DNA of 64,000 nucleotides from Adenophora triphylla var. japonica (lineage: Eukaryota > Streptophyta > Magnoliopsida > Asterales > Campanulaceae), in contig JAFEMH010000752.1 of NCBI GenBank assembly GCA_022495995.1, forward strand, positions 186,001-250,000, in the 5' to 3' direction. Of the stretch, positions 45,297 to 56,183 are shown in pieces (position 1 is the stretch's first letter; every line of letters begins with the position of its first letter). The position numbers and the translations under genes were made by a program. The notes under the pieces were generated by a model. The model ran no database searches. It saw only the letters and a list, made by a program, of their open reading frames with translations, and was not told the DNA's origin.

Positions 45297-46098
45297 TGAT
45301 GGAATTAATTATACATAAACCCTAGAATGATGCGGAATATTTATTCTAGGACAATCATGCTTTAAGTTATCAAAGATTATGGAACGATAGACAAACCTGA
45401 ATCCATAGCAATATTTGGAGAATACTTGATGGAGACTTGATGAACGATTATTGTCTTCCAATTGATCCTTAGTGTTCTTAGAATTCAGATGACAATGGGA
45501 ATCAAGAGAATAAAACCTAGGTAGGTCAATTGGGGACCATAACCCTATATTTATAATGACCTAGTATGTTAGCCAGCCCATCATAGATTAACAACTAGGC
45601 CCCTTAGGTATCTACACATATTAACTGTAGATCTCATACTTATAAAAGATGACTTGGGCCCCCTTTAACTTTAGTAGATCACTTTATTATGCCCAAATAC
45701 TTTAATTTTTAATGTGACATATACAATTACTTATAGTGCACATACGTCTATGTGCTCAAAGACTTTTTTTACTATACTAGTATATACTCCCTCCGTCCAG
45801 TTACATACTTCACACTTTCTATTTTGGGCGTCCAATTACATACTTCACACTTTGTTTCTTTCCCAAAATGGAAAGGAATCTTTATTATTCCCTCCACTCA
45901 TTCTCTCTCCTACATTATTTTAATACTCACAACACCATTATAATTTACTATTCCCTCCACTCATTCTCTCTCCTATTTTAATTTCACACTCACAACACTT
46001 TCAATATAATACTCTCTCCTTAATCCACGCGTGAACAGTAACTGTGAAATACTTACTTGGACGGAGGGAGTATGTAAAGTCCATAAAATATTTCAACA
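45297..46098 (-). repeat. 5' LTR of element G, carrying a MITE
   Basis: The LTR is 802 bp including a Stowaway at 45787-46070; without it about 516 bp, matching the 3' LTR. TATA sequence lies about 45555-45546. Confidence 0.9.
45787..46070. mobile_element. Stowaway MITE inside the 5' LTR of element G
   Basis: 284 bp; ends CTCCCTCCGTCC and GGACGGAGGGAG; TA duplication (45785-45786, 46071-46072). It is absent from the 3' LTR, where TATATGTAAAG is continuous, so it inserted after G did. Confidence 0.95.
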
Positions 46099-46517
46099 TA
46101 TTATGATCATGAAATTATGTATCTTCAAAAGACTTACCTTATTTAATTATTATTTAATTTTAATCACACAAATCGTTTAAATTTTCTTTTGAACTATGAA
46201 AATATTTTTATTTGTAATTTTAGCTTTTCATTGGTATGCGACTACATTATATTTTATTATTTTTTCATATTAAATGAAAAAACTTGTAAATATTTAACGT
46301 AATATTGAAATATTTATAAACATGTTATGAGCTTAGAAACATATTATTCAATATTTTTAATTTTCTATAAAGAAAAAACATATGTTTATTCCTTTTTTTT
46401 ATAAGTCAAATTAATGCTACATTCTGAATAATGAAAGAAGCATAGGGTTTATTCCTTTTTTTAAAGCTTCCTCAAAGCAAACTTCCATTCTCTTTCTAGT
46501 AAACTAACAAATGTATA
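46099..46517. other. AT-rich spacer
   Basis: No gene or clear repeat is seen. Confidence 0.5.
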
Positions 46518-46780
46518 CTCCCTCCGTCCCTGTCGACTTAGGATTTTTTGAGCCGGCACGGGGATTAAGGAAAAGGTAAATGTTGTGAGTGTAATTTAAA
46601 AATAGGAGAGAGAATGAGTGGAGGGAATAGTAAATTATAATGGTGTTGTAGTATTAAAATAATGTAGGAGAGAGAATGAGTGGAGAGAATAGTGAATTAA
46701 GGTTACCATTTTGGGCCGTCCTAAGTCGGGTGGGACGCCCAAAATGAAAATAAATCCTAAGTCGACCGGGACGGAGGGAG
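46518..46780. mobile_element. Stowaway MITE
   Basis: 263 bp; inverted ends CTCCCTCCGTCCCTGTCGAC and GTCGACCGGGACGGAGGGAG; TA duplication (46516-46517, 46781-46782). The interior has ATGAGTGGAG(A/G)GAATAGT repeats common to this family. Confidence 0.9.
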
Positions 46781-46782
46781 TA

Positions 46783-47211
46783 TAATGAATTTGGTATCGT
46801 TCCCGCGAGTAAGTGTTCCTGCGAGCGTTACATTTTTATTTACAGGGAATGTATTTTTTTTATTTTTATTTTATGAAAAGCAGTGATCCAAATGCCTTTT
46901 TAAGCACATAATTAAAGTTGAGGGTGAGATACATAAACAATCTATTCATGTGGAATTGATCATAATAGGATATTAAGTACATAAATCACCCATCAAGATG
47001 GTCTTTGGTGATAGATCCAACTGAAATATCGATCATGTATAGTACTATTTTCTTCCATTCCAAAAAATTTGAGTAATTTTTTCTAAGTATAACTCCCAAA
47101 GTTTTTTTTTTTTATTTAAAATGAATGGCATTTTGAAACTTTGCGTTTAAATAATCTTATCTCAAATGTTTTTGTTTTCAAGTTTTTTTTCATACTTCAT
47201 TACTCCCTCCG
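46783..47211. other. AT-rich spacer
   Basis: No gene or clear repeat is seen. Confidence 0.45.
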
Positions 47212-47383
47212 TTTTAGAATAAGAGTTCTGATTTCCTTTTGGGTAAGTCCTAGAGTAAGAATCCCTTTTCTAAAATGACAAAAGATGAATTATGTTTTGG
47301 ACAACTTTTTCCTTATAATACTTTTAAAATTACAAAAATGCCGTTACTAAATTAGCCTACGTTTTATTCACTTGAGTCATGAA
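47212..47383. mobile_element. Left half of a split Stowaway-type MITE
   Basis: It starts CTCCCTCCGTTTTAGAATAAGAGT after TA (described in two parts: CTCCCTCCGTTTTAG and AATAAGAGT). The matching inverted end, with ACTCTTACTTTGGTATAGAGGGAG, is at about 50966-50988. The TRIM and copia fragment H lie between the halves. Confidence 0.55.
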
Positions 47384-47712
47384 TGTTAGAGATTTTATCG
47401 CACATTGAAAATTGACAAACCTTACCTATAATATATAAAGATCTTGAGCCACTCCCATTATCACCAATTGATTTTAATGTGAAACCTTATACTTTAAGAT
47501 GGTATCAGAGCAGGTTCATTACATGTGCAGGCCCAACGACCCACGATGTTACTCCGCGCACCCGATTGATAATTCCACGTTGTAAGCTTTAGCAAAGCCC
47601 GCTACATGTGAGGGGGCGTGTTATATATATTATCACACAACAAAAATTGACAAACCTTGCATATAATATATAAATATCTTGTATCACTCCCTTTAGCACC
47701 AACTAGTTGAAG
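47384..47712 (+). mobile_element. TRIM (miniature LTR retrotransposon), 3' end cut
   Basis: 5' LTR 47384-47499 (TGTTAGAGATTTTATCGCAC...), primer binding site TGGTATCAGAGC at 47500-47511, a noncoding core of about 100 bp, a polypurine stretch GTGAGGGGGCG, and a partial 3' LTR from 47619 (TGTTATATATATTATCACAC..., with TTGACAAACCTT and ATAATATATAAA shared by both LTRs). No coding capacity. The 3' LTR loses similarity at about 47712, where the RT frame of H begins in the other orientation. Confidence 0.75.
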
Positions 47713-50700
47713 CATAAAAACCGTCTCATTAAGTTGGCCATGCAAGAAAGCATTTTTAACATCGAGATGATGAATTGACCATTTATGAGAAACCGAGAGA
47801 CTGAGAACAGTCTGTATAGTCGTCGATTTGACAACCGCACTGAAAGTCTCACCACAGTCTACAGCCACACATTGAGTTTTCCATCACATACAAGACGAGC
47901 TTTATCTCGCTCGAAAGAACCATCCACCCTGTCCTTATAAGTAAATATCCACATAAAACGAATGATATTAGCATGAGATAGACGGGACACCAACTCCCAC
48001 ATTCTATTTTCAATAAGCGCATTATATTTATCATGCATTGCCATTTTTCAATAAGGGTCATGAAGGGCAAAAATGGGATTTTTGGGAATGGGAGATTTCA
48101 AAAGTGTGGTGTGTAGACTAAACGGAATTTTCGATTTAAATATCCCTCATTGACTCCTTGTAACCGGGCCAAGACTAACATGTTGTACAATTGGTGAGGG
48201 TGCCGAAACAATGGGCCGTGGGAGTGAACTAGAGGGGCCAAAAATTGATGTTGACAAGGGAGCTGTTTGGGCCGGCCCAGGAACAGGAATGTGGGGTGGA
48301 TTACTAACACTAGGAGGCTGCTGCCCAGAAGCTTGGGCCGAGGGACTCACCTGAGCGAGTATGAGAGGGGAGAGCTCATCATCCAAAAAAGAATAGGATG
48401 TGGGTTTAGGAGTGTGTAAAAAATAATATGAGAATTTTGTTTCATAAAAAATGACGACAAAGTATAATTTTACGAGTGAAAAAATCATAACATTTATATC
48501 TTCGATAATGAGATGGATAACCCAAAAACACACACGGAGACAATCTAGCTTGAAGCTTGTTGATCGTAGAAGAGGGAAGTAATGGGTAGCATAAGCAACC
48601 AAAAACTCGTAAATGACCAAAAGTGGGGTCCTTTCGATAAATAACTTGTATGGGTGAATGAAAACAAAGCAATTTATTCGATAGAATATTTAGAAAATAC
48701 GTTGCCATATTTGCCGCATGATGCCAAAACGAAGGAGGAAGGCTAGCATGGGATAACAACGTATACGGATCATATTGTTTATATTTCAGATTTTTCGTTC
48801 GAATTTTCCATTTTGGGGTGAAGTATATGGGCATGAGAGACGAAAAGAAAGTCCATATTATCGACAAAAACCCCAAAAATAATAATTATCAAATTCACGT
48901 CCATTATCATATTGAAATGTTTCTTTCAAATTGTGTTTTCACAAATTGGCGAAAAGATAGAAAAGTAGAATAAATATCCGACTTGCGAGCTAAAGGAAAA
49001 ACCCACAAATATCGAGAAACATTATCAAGAAACAACAAGTAATATCGATGCCCTGACGAACTTAAAACAGGTGAAGTCCACAAATCACTATAAATTATAT
49101 CAAACGGAAGTAAAGTACGAGAAGTAGATTGTTCAAAAGGTGATTTTACATGTTTCCCTAGAGCACAAGCTTGACAAACATGAGAAGACTTATTACAATC
49201 TATAAATTTATTACTTCTAAGAGAGTTCATGACGGGCGTGCTGCGATGTCCCAAATGTTCGTGCCATAAACTCGGAGATAAAGCAGCAAAGGAAACCTGA
49301 AGATTTGTCGACTTTGGGTTGTAACTGGATAAAGATCGCCTCTACTCTCATACCTCATGAGAAGGTTCCCCGTCTGGAAATCCTTCACAAAAAAAGCCAA
49401 ATGGGTCAAACTTAACAGACACAAAATTATCAGTGGTGAACTTACGAACTAAAACTAAGTTTTTGATTAATTTAGGTGCATGAAGAACATTTTTGAGAGT
49501 GAGAGTGGGATGGGATGGTAAAAGTGTGGAATTTCCATAACCCTCGATTTGAATTGAATGACCGTTGCCAACAGTTATGCCATGATGAGTGCGTAGTTGA
49601 ACATAGGGTGAGAGTGTACCTGAGCATGTGGTCATGTGAGAAGTCGCGGCCGAGTCCATGTACTAGTTCGGAGCCAGTGGTGTCAAACCCAAAGTGTTCA
49701 TGGCAGACTCCACGTCCGAAGGAGAAGTAGATGTAGCATAGGCTTGAGGTCGCTACCCTAAAAGACTCGGCTACTGCTGTCGTGGAGCGGGGTTAGGATG
49801 AGACCACCCGGCTACCGTTGGTTAAGGGCACGGAGGGACAGCCCATGGACCAGGCCATGCATTCCAAACCGGCTGCACAGACCTGTCGCCAGACCCGCTG
49901 CCAAACTGCCCAGAAACACCACTCGACCAAGACTGATTCCCATTCCAAGCCGGATTCCACCCCTGCGCTTGAGACCCATCGAACGGCCACTGAGGCCCAC
50001 ATTTTCCAGCCGAAGACGAGCCTTTCTTACCACCAGATTTGTTCGAACCTGACCCTTGTTTCCCATTATTGCTTTTCCTCGAGCCATTGTGGTTGGACAA
50101 AAGAGGCGCAACTGAGAGAGGGTGGACTGAATCCCGAGCTACCATGGAAGAGGCGGCCATTGTTGCCTTTATTTGTAAACCAGATTCTTCAAGAATTAAC
50201 ATGGAATGGGCTTGATGGAACTTTGGCAATGGATTACTCTGACAAAGGAGAGTAGCCACACCATTGCAGGCTTCGGTTAAGCCCGCCATCATTTGAAGTA
50301 CCATTCTTTCATTACCCACTGGAGACCCGTCGACGTTCTTTAATTGATCGGCGATTTGCTTCAATTGTTGACAATACGCTGAAGCTGACGAAAAGCTTTC
50401 CAAGAGCGTGGTTGTAAATTCTTGTTCGAGACTAACTGTAAGAGAATTTTAATTATCCTCGAATATGTCATTCAAGGTATTCCACGCCGTCATGGCGGAC
50501 TGATCTGCCTCTACAATGATGTTAAGGAGATCGGGTGAGATGTTGCCGTAAATCCAACCCAACACCTTAGCATCCAAGGCCGAAAACTCCTTAATCCCAG
50601 CATCCGTTGTCGGTTCCATAACCTTGGCGTCCGGAACAATATGATGAAGGACCTCTAGAGAACGAGCATGGACTTTGAAAACTTTGACCCACGTCGTATA

Positions 50701-50800
50701 CTGTACGTTCTCTAGCTCGAGAGTAATAGAGATGTTATTCTGGATATTGGTGACTGCATAGCCAGATGAATCGAGCGAGAAGTCGACATGGCTTAAGGCA
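47713..50800 (-). pseudogene. Element H: copia polyprotein fragment (gag to early RT), no LTRs
   Basis: On the minus strand: gag (about 50800-49822), with YAVTNIQNNISITLELENVQ and a UBN2-like stretch, one in-frame TAA near 50450, a Ser/Gly/Asn-rich tail; protease WFMDSAATSHMT-type sequence (about 49660; Gly of Asp-Ser-Gly is Ala); pre-integrase and integrase (CQACALGKHVKSPF, DIIYSDLWTSP; 49254-48907); integrase C-terminus (HLRVFGCLCYPLL; 48876-48442); linker (48620-48147); RT start (SIHHLDVKNAFLHGQLNETV, 47868-47730). The second integrase Asp, rest of RT and RNase H are missing or shifted. No LTR or primer site flanks it; the upstream edge falls almost at the gag start. Confidence 0.8.
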
Positions 50801-50839
50801 GAAATGAGGAACCGAGAATAACCTCAGACTTTAAGAATG

Positions 50840-50988
50840 AATAGTAATTTAGAACCTTGGACTTTAAAAATAAATAGTAATTTGGACAATTATCCCTTCA
50901 ATCCACTCAAAAATTTTATCCTTTTTTATTGTTTTCTTAATAAGCGTGTAAAATCTAGGAATGACTCTTACTTTGGTATAGAGGGAGT
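50840..50988. mobile_element. Right half of the split Stowaway-type MITE
   Basis: It ends GGTATAGAGGGAG before TA (50989-50990). Its inverse carries CTCCCTCTATACC and AAAGTAAGAGT, matching the left half at 47212. It also has GGACAATTATCCC like GGACAACTTTTTCC on the left. Confidence 0.5.
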
Positions 50989-51265
50989 ATATTTTTGCAA
51001 AACTAAAATTTTGAAAGTAAAAAACAAGAATGTTCATAATGTTATCCTATTAAAAATTCTCATTTTTCATAAATTCCCTAAAGTTTAAAATGGACATTCA
51101 TTTTGGGATAAGGAAAGTACTACGTACCTTTTATGTCCTAAAATAAATTATAAAAAATATTTCAATTTTACTCTTGTTGAAGAGTAAATATGAAAAATTT
51201 TGGTCATTCATTTTGATATGCATGGAGAAGTATTTAAATGCATAATATATTACAAATAAGTAATA

Positions 51266-51532
51266 CTCCCTTAGTTCCAGTACAAATTACACACTTTCCT
51301 CATATATGACTTTCCATTACAAACTACACGTTTTCTAAAATTGAAATGTTTTATCATGTTTATATTAATGAGACACACATATCATACTCACAACATTAAT
51401 TCAATTATTATTATCTATCCCACTTTCTCTTTCTTATTTTAATTTTCATACTTACAATATCTATTTTACTAACATTTTTTCTTAATTATCATGCAAATAG
51501 TAAATGTGTAGTTTGTAATGCAACGGAAAAGG
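51266..51532. mobile_element. Degenerate Stowaway-type MITE
   Basis: It starts CTCCCTTAGTTCCAGTACAA after TA and ends GTAATGCAACGGAAAAGG before TA. The matching inner inverted motifs are ACAAATTACAC and GTAGTTTGTAATG. Confidence 0.6.
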
Positions 51533-51655
51533 TATATATTTTTTTAAAAAAAGGAAATGACAAGTTAATTACAAGACTTATTATAAAACATATGAAATAA
51601 TATCTTTATTGTTAGTAGTTGGTGGGTGATAAATTGCTGCTAGATGAGGGTTGAT

Positions 51656-51894
51656 CTCCTAAAATGTACTTACTTATGAATGAATACAGAATAAAAAAAA
51701 ATTATAATTACTTATTTAAATGCACCAAAAATAATTATACTCTCCTAAAATGTACTTACTTATGAATGAATACAGAATAAAAAAAAATTATTTGACGGAT
51801 AATTATGGATCTCCTAAAATGTACTTACTTATGAATGAATACAGAATAAAAAAAAATTATAATTACTTATTTAAATGCACCAAAAATAATTATA
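51656..51894 (+). repeat. Three-copy direct repeat
   Basis: A unit with CTCCTAAAATGTACTTACTT and ATGAATGAATACAGAATAAA occurs three times (about 51656, 51741, 51810). The first and third copies continue with TTATTTAAATGCACCAAAA. No coding. Confidence 0.85.
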
Positions 51895-52151
51895 CTCTCT
51901 TTGTTCTGGAATAGTTGGCGCACTTTTATGTGTTAGTATTTTCTATTTTAGTATAAATGAATTTTGAACAATAATTTTAAGTTAATTTAATTATTCTAAT
52001 GAATTTAAACTTTTCTATTAATATTATTTATAATAGTGTATCAATTAGTTTATAGTTTTATTAGAATAATTAAATTAATTTAAAATTATTAGTTTCTTTG
52101 TACTAATATAAAAAAATGAGTCATTTATTATTTATTATAGAACAAAGAAAG
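51895..52151. mobile_element. Stowaway-type MITE (variant ends)
   Basis: It runs from CTCTCTTTGTTCTGGAATAG to TTATAGAACAAAGAAAG, with inverted halves rich in TTAATTTAA. Its right TA (52152-52153) is also the left TA of the next MITE. Confidence 0.65.
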
Positions 52152-52153
52152 TA

Positions 52154-52410
52154 CTCCCTCCGTCCCATAAAACATTATCCCTTTTACTATTTTGGGCGTC
52201 CCACTTTAAAGTCCCACTTTCCTAAAAAGGAAAATTTTTAATACTTCTTTATTCATGGGACCCACTTGTCATACTCACAACATTTTTCAAATTTACTATT
52301 CTCTCCACTCATTCTCTCTCCTCCCACTCACAACACCTACTTTAATAACATTATTCCTTATTTTCTGTTCTCAACAGTAAAGGAGTAAAGTTTTATGAGA
52401 CGGAGGGAGT
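52154..52410. mobile_element. Stowaway MITE
   Basis: 257 bp; ends CTCCCTCCGTCCCATAAAAC and GTTTTATGAGACGGAGGGAG; TA duplication (52152-52153, 52411-52412). It directly abuts the previous element. Confidence 0.9.
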
Positions 52411-52537
52411 ATTAATTACTGAAATGTACCAAAAGTAATTTATACTTATTTTAATGTACAAATAATTAATTATCATTTATTTTGCTTAAGATGGAATGAC
52501 ATTTCTCTTATCAAAATATTTTACTACAAGCTCTAAT

Positions 52538-53136
52538 TAGAGCTGTCAATTCGGAAATACGGAATGGGATGAGACGAAATTATATTGTCTCACGACGGGA
52601 ACGGGACGAGACGGGATAAAACGGTACGGGACTAAAATACTCCGTCCCATCCCGTCCCATTTGCGGGACGCGGGATCCTGCGGGACAATGCGAAACCCAT
52701 TGACTAGGAGGGATAAGCTTTGACTGGACGTCAAGGCCACGGCCTATTAATGCTTGAAACCCCAGCTTCAGCCTCCTCATATATAAGGCCAAGGCACAAT
52801 TTTCTTTCTTTTTGATATCAATGTGGGATAAGTCACGGCCAAGGCCGAGCCAAGGCAAGGCCAAGGCACAATTTTTTTTCTTTTTGTTTCAATGTGGGAT
52901 AAGTCACGGCCAAGGGCCTCATCAACAACTCAGCATTCAGCAACAGCAAGCCTTTACATTTAACATCGCAGGACGGGACGGGATGGGCGGGATCGTACTA
53001 TGTTGTCCCGCGACGAAAACCGGACGAGACGGGACGGGATGAAACCGGACGGGACTAAAATATTCCGCTTCATCTCGTCCCATTTGTATGGTGGGACGTG
53101 ACGTTTCGATGGAACCGTCCCAACTTGATGGCTCTA
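52538..53136. mobile_element. Nonautonomous hAT element, 8-bp target duplication
   Basis: 599 bp. GCTCTAAT is duplicated at 52530-52537 and 53137-53144. Ends are TAGAGCTGTCAA and TTGATGGCTCTA, imperfect inverted repeats of the hAT type. GGGACGAGACGGGA-rich blocks at 52562-52680 and 52970-53095 are direct repeats of each other, as are the two GTGGGATAAGTCACGGCCAAG segments (52820, 52892). No transposase is encoded. Confidence 0.8.
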
Positions 53137-53390
53137 GCTCTAATTACTAGTATAAAGGAAAATAAAGAAATATGTTTCTATACTTATGCCAATGATACAG
53201 ACTTATATTTATATAAGTTAATTTTATATTCGCCCTTATATTAAAAAAAAAAAATGTATGAACATTTGAAACGTTAAATTTCCGTTCAAAATATAACGAA
53301 ATGGCTGACAACAAGAAATCCAAGTTTGGGATTTCTTAGTTTCAGTCAATACTCTTCAGCAACCCCAAATTCAAACTTTGTGCATTCTAG

Positions 53391-54195
53391 TAGGGATGTC
53401 CAAATTGAAATCGGAACCATTGAACCGTCACGAGAATTGGAATTAGCCCCGATTTGGAACCGCCTCGAACCGAAACCAGCCGAAACCGTAACCGGCAGTT
53501 TGATGGTCTCGTTTCGGTTTCCACTTTTTAAAAATCGTGAAACAGCGATTTCGAACCGCCTGAATCGGAACCGTCAGAAATCGTAACCGAAACCGTCAGA
53601 AACCGTCCCTTTTTTCTTTTATTTACTTTCATTTGTTTAATTTTTTTCTATCTTTTTTTATATACCTTTTTAAAAAAAAAAAATCACTAATAAAAAAAAT
53701 CTAAAATATTATTTCCTAGTAAATAAAAAATTAAAAGAAAATAAAAAATAAATATAGAGTATTCCGTCCCTCTTTTCTTCTATATATTTTCATTTGTTTA
53801 GTTTTTTTCTATCTTTTTTTATATACATTTTTGTAAAAAAATCACTAATAAAAAAATCTAAAATATTATTTCCTAATCAATAAAAAATAAAAAAAATGAA
53901 AAAAATAAAGGGTAGTCTGTGTCCGTCCCTCTTTTCTTTTATATACTTTCATTTGTTTTCTAACTTTTTTGCAAAATTTTTCAGTAATAAAAAATTCTAA
54001 AACAGTTTTTTCTATTCAAAAAAAAAAAAATCGTTGAACCGCCGATTCCGAACCGTGAACCGCTGGTTTCAAACCGTGAACCACCGATTTCAAACCGTGA
54101 ACCGACGATTCGGTTCCGGATTCCCTTTTTCCAAAACCGAAATCGGCAATTTCGAACCAAAACTGGACCCGTAAATGGCCACTGTCATAGCCCTA
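53391..54195. mobile_element. Possible hAT-like nonautonomous element
   Basis: It is bounded by TAGGGATGTCCAA and an inverse-like end TGTCATAGCCCTA. I find no clear target duplication. Inside are about three direct repeats of roughly 160 bp (from about 53607, 53767 and 53926, with CTTTCATTTGTTT) and about four 25-bp GAACCGTGAACCG units (54034-54115). Confidence 0.4.
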
Positions 54196-54316
54196 TGGTT
54201 AAAATCCATTTTCGTATCAAGACCCAAGGAGGAGATAAAGAAGCTTACCCTACTTTCTAGACTTTGAATCAATACCAAAAATGGCATTTGTTTCAGCACT
54301 AGCCAATTACAAACTT

Positions 54317-54685
54317 TTTTTTTTTTTTTGATACCCAGGTTTCCCAGCTTCGCCGAGTTAGTCCTGGATCACTAGCTACCGGCCCCACAGTGTCCTAGCG
54401 GAGGTAAATCGCGAATATGCCCAAATCGGTCAAGGTGGCAGCACCCCTTATACTCCTGGCCCCAAGGGAGCACTCCTACAACGCGGTAGTTGAACTCCCC
54501 ACACTGAGGTTGCAAGCCCAGCAATGTCGCTTCCTTAACTGAATGGATGTGCCCGGGGGGCTCCTAAGGACCCTGAAACCCAAGAAAGAAATTAATCCAC
54601 AAGGATTCCCCTTGGGGGAAATCGAACCGGTGACCTCCCCTACAAAAAGCCACCCAAGATACCATTTGGCCATGGCCCATTAGGT
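54317..54685 (-). mobile_element. tRNA-derived SINE with perfect 15-bp target duplication
   Basis: GCCAATTACAAACTT flanks it at 54302-54316 and 54686-54700. On the minus strand the head carries an A-box-like TGGCCAAATGGTA and a B-box GGTTCGATTTCC, so it can be transcribed by RNA polymerase III. The body is GC-rich and the element ends in a poly(A) tail (T run at 54317-54329). Length 369 bp. The perfect duplication suggests a fairly recent insertion. It is not a tRNA gene: cloverleaf stems are missing. Confidence 0.9.
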
Positions 54686-54837
54686 GCCAATTACAAACTT
54701 GTCTTCATGGAGTATGGGTCTATGATGAAAAGGGGTGTAACTGGTTTGGTTCAAACCACGATTTAAAATTAAATCAAATTAAATCATTCGATTTGTTTTG
54801 ATTTTCAAGTATAAATATTTCGGTTTAATCTAAAAAA

Positions 54838-55155
54838 CTAGTAAAAGTCCGTGTCCGAGGACACGCGGTATTTTTTTAATTAAAAGTGAGTGCAAAATAG
54901 GAAATGAACAACTTAATGAGGATAAAGTGGGAAAAAAACTGTTGGCACTATTCATACAACTATTCATCCCACTTCCCTCATTTATACTATAGATATACTA
55001 GTAAAAGCCCGTGTCCGAGGACACGTGGTATTTTTTTAATTAAAAGTGAGAGCAAAATGAGAAAGGGACAACTTAGTAAGGGTAAAATAGAAAAAAAACT
55101 TTTGGCACTATTCATTCAACTATTCATCCCACTTTCCTCATTTATACTATAGATT
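54838..55155 (+). repeat. Tandem duplication of a roughly 160-bp unit
   Basis: Two copies (about 54838-54992 and 54998-55155) start ACTAGTAAAAGYCCGTGTCC with the hairpin CGTGTCCGAGGACACG and end TTTATACTATAGAT. It could be a tandem MITE or Helitron-derived piece. Confidence 0.75.
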
Positions 55156-55370
55156 GGCAAATCACATGGTTCGATTTGTTTGTGGTCTGACCTTCTATAC
55201 CAAATCAAACCGAACCAAACCAAAAATTGGGATCGCGAGATCGAACCACCACCAAACCGATCCGCCAGACTAAACCGCTAAACAAAACCACCAAACTAAA
55301 CTACAAACCACCAGAACGAACCACTAGATCAAACCAATAGATTAAACCAAAATACTGCATATATTTACTA

Positions 55371-55600
55371 CTTCCTCAATCCCGGTTTAAGGTTCTTAGT
55401 TTGATTTGGTACGAAAATTAAGTAAAATTAAATGTTGTGAGTATAAAAAGTAAAGTAGGAAAGAGAAAGTGGGTATGGAATTTTTGTTTTGAGAATAAAA
55501 GTGGGTTCAATTATCTATTTTAGATAATAAAGCAAATAAAAACCTTAATATAAGACATACCAAAAAAGAAAGTAAAAACCTTAAACCGAGATAGATGGAG
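55371..55600. mobile_element. Diverged Stowaway MITE
   Basis: It runs from CTTCCTCAATCCCGGTTTAAGG to CCTTAAACCGAGATAGATGGAG (inverted ends; named here by their cores CAATCCCGGTTTAAG and CTTAAACCGAG), TA on both sides (55369-55370, 55601-55602). Confidence 0.7.
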
Positions 55601-55614
55601 TATATAATTGTATA

Positions 55615-55883
55615 CTCCCTCCGTCCCACCCAAGTGTGTACCAAGATTTTGGGCACGCAAACTAAGAAATACTATTAAAATAATGAAAATGTGTGGTAGG
55701 AAATGAAGAGAGAGAATGAGTGGAGTTAATAGTAGGTTTGTTAAATAAATTGTATGGTGGAGAATGAGTGGGTGGGATATGGAGAATATAAAATATTAAA
55801 ACCTTTTTCATTTTTGGTAGTTCACACTCGGCTGAGACGGACCAAAAGGGAAATAAGTATACACTCGACTGGGATGGAGGGAG
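55615..55883. mobile_element. Stowaway MITE
   Basis: 269 bp; ends CTCCCTCCGTCCCACCCAAG and GGGATGGAGGGAG; TA duplication (55613-55614, 55884-55885). The interior is close to the MITE at 40015 (GAAAATGTGTGGTAGGAAAT). Confidence 0.85.
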
Positions 55884-55921
55884 TATTGATTAATATTTAC
55901 TGTTAGATCAACGAAGATCTA

Positions 55922-56183
55922 CTCCTCTGTCTCATTCGAAAAGAAACAAATTTCTATTTTGGGTGTCCTATTTAAAAAAGCACACTCACAAAATTGAAAC
56001 TTTCTAATACTTTTTTATTTATGAGACTCACTTGTTATACTTACAATAACTTTAACTTACTATTTTATACCCCACTTTCTCTCATACCTCATTTTTTATA
56101 CTCACAATACTAACTCAACTACATACTCTCCTTAATTTTCGCGCATGACCAATTTTATTCCATTTCGGGTGGGACGGAGGGAG
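55922..56183. mobile_element. Stowaway MITE
   Basis: 262 bp; ends CTCCTCTGTCTCATTCGAAA and TTTCGGGTGGGACGGAGGGAG-type sequence; TA duplication (55920-55921, 56184-56185). Confidence 0.75.

Larger units (their letters stand above)
38922..46098 (-). mobile_element. Element G: Ty1/copia retrotransposon with both LTRs
   Basis: 5' LTR 45297-46098 and 3' LTR 38922-39435, both starting TGTTG and ending TCCATCA on the minus strand. A Met-type primer binding site lies at 45283-45294 and a polypurine tract (AAGTGGGAGAT) at 39436-39446. Polyprotein order gag, protease, integrase, RT, RNase H is the copia order. Two Stowaway MITEs are inserted in it. The flanks read aattatg and tattatg; the duplication is offset by two bases, so it is not clean. 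Several stops and frameshifts make it inactive. Confidence 0.9.

Noticed and set aside
47500..47511. Primer binding site of copia fragment H
   Set aside because: It is on the plus strand and follows the short TRIM LTR, while H reads on the minus strand.
54476..54690. A tRNA gene on the minus strand
   Set aside because: Box A and B motifs exist but the stems do not pair and the body continues to a poly(A) tail with target duplication: a SINE.
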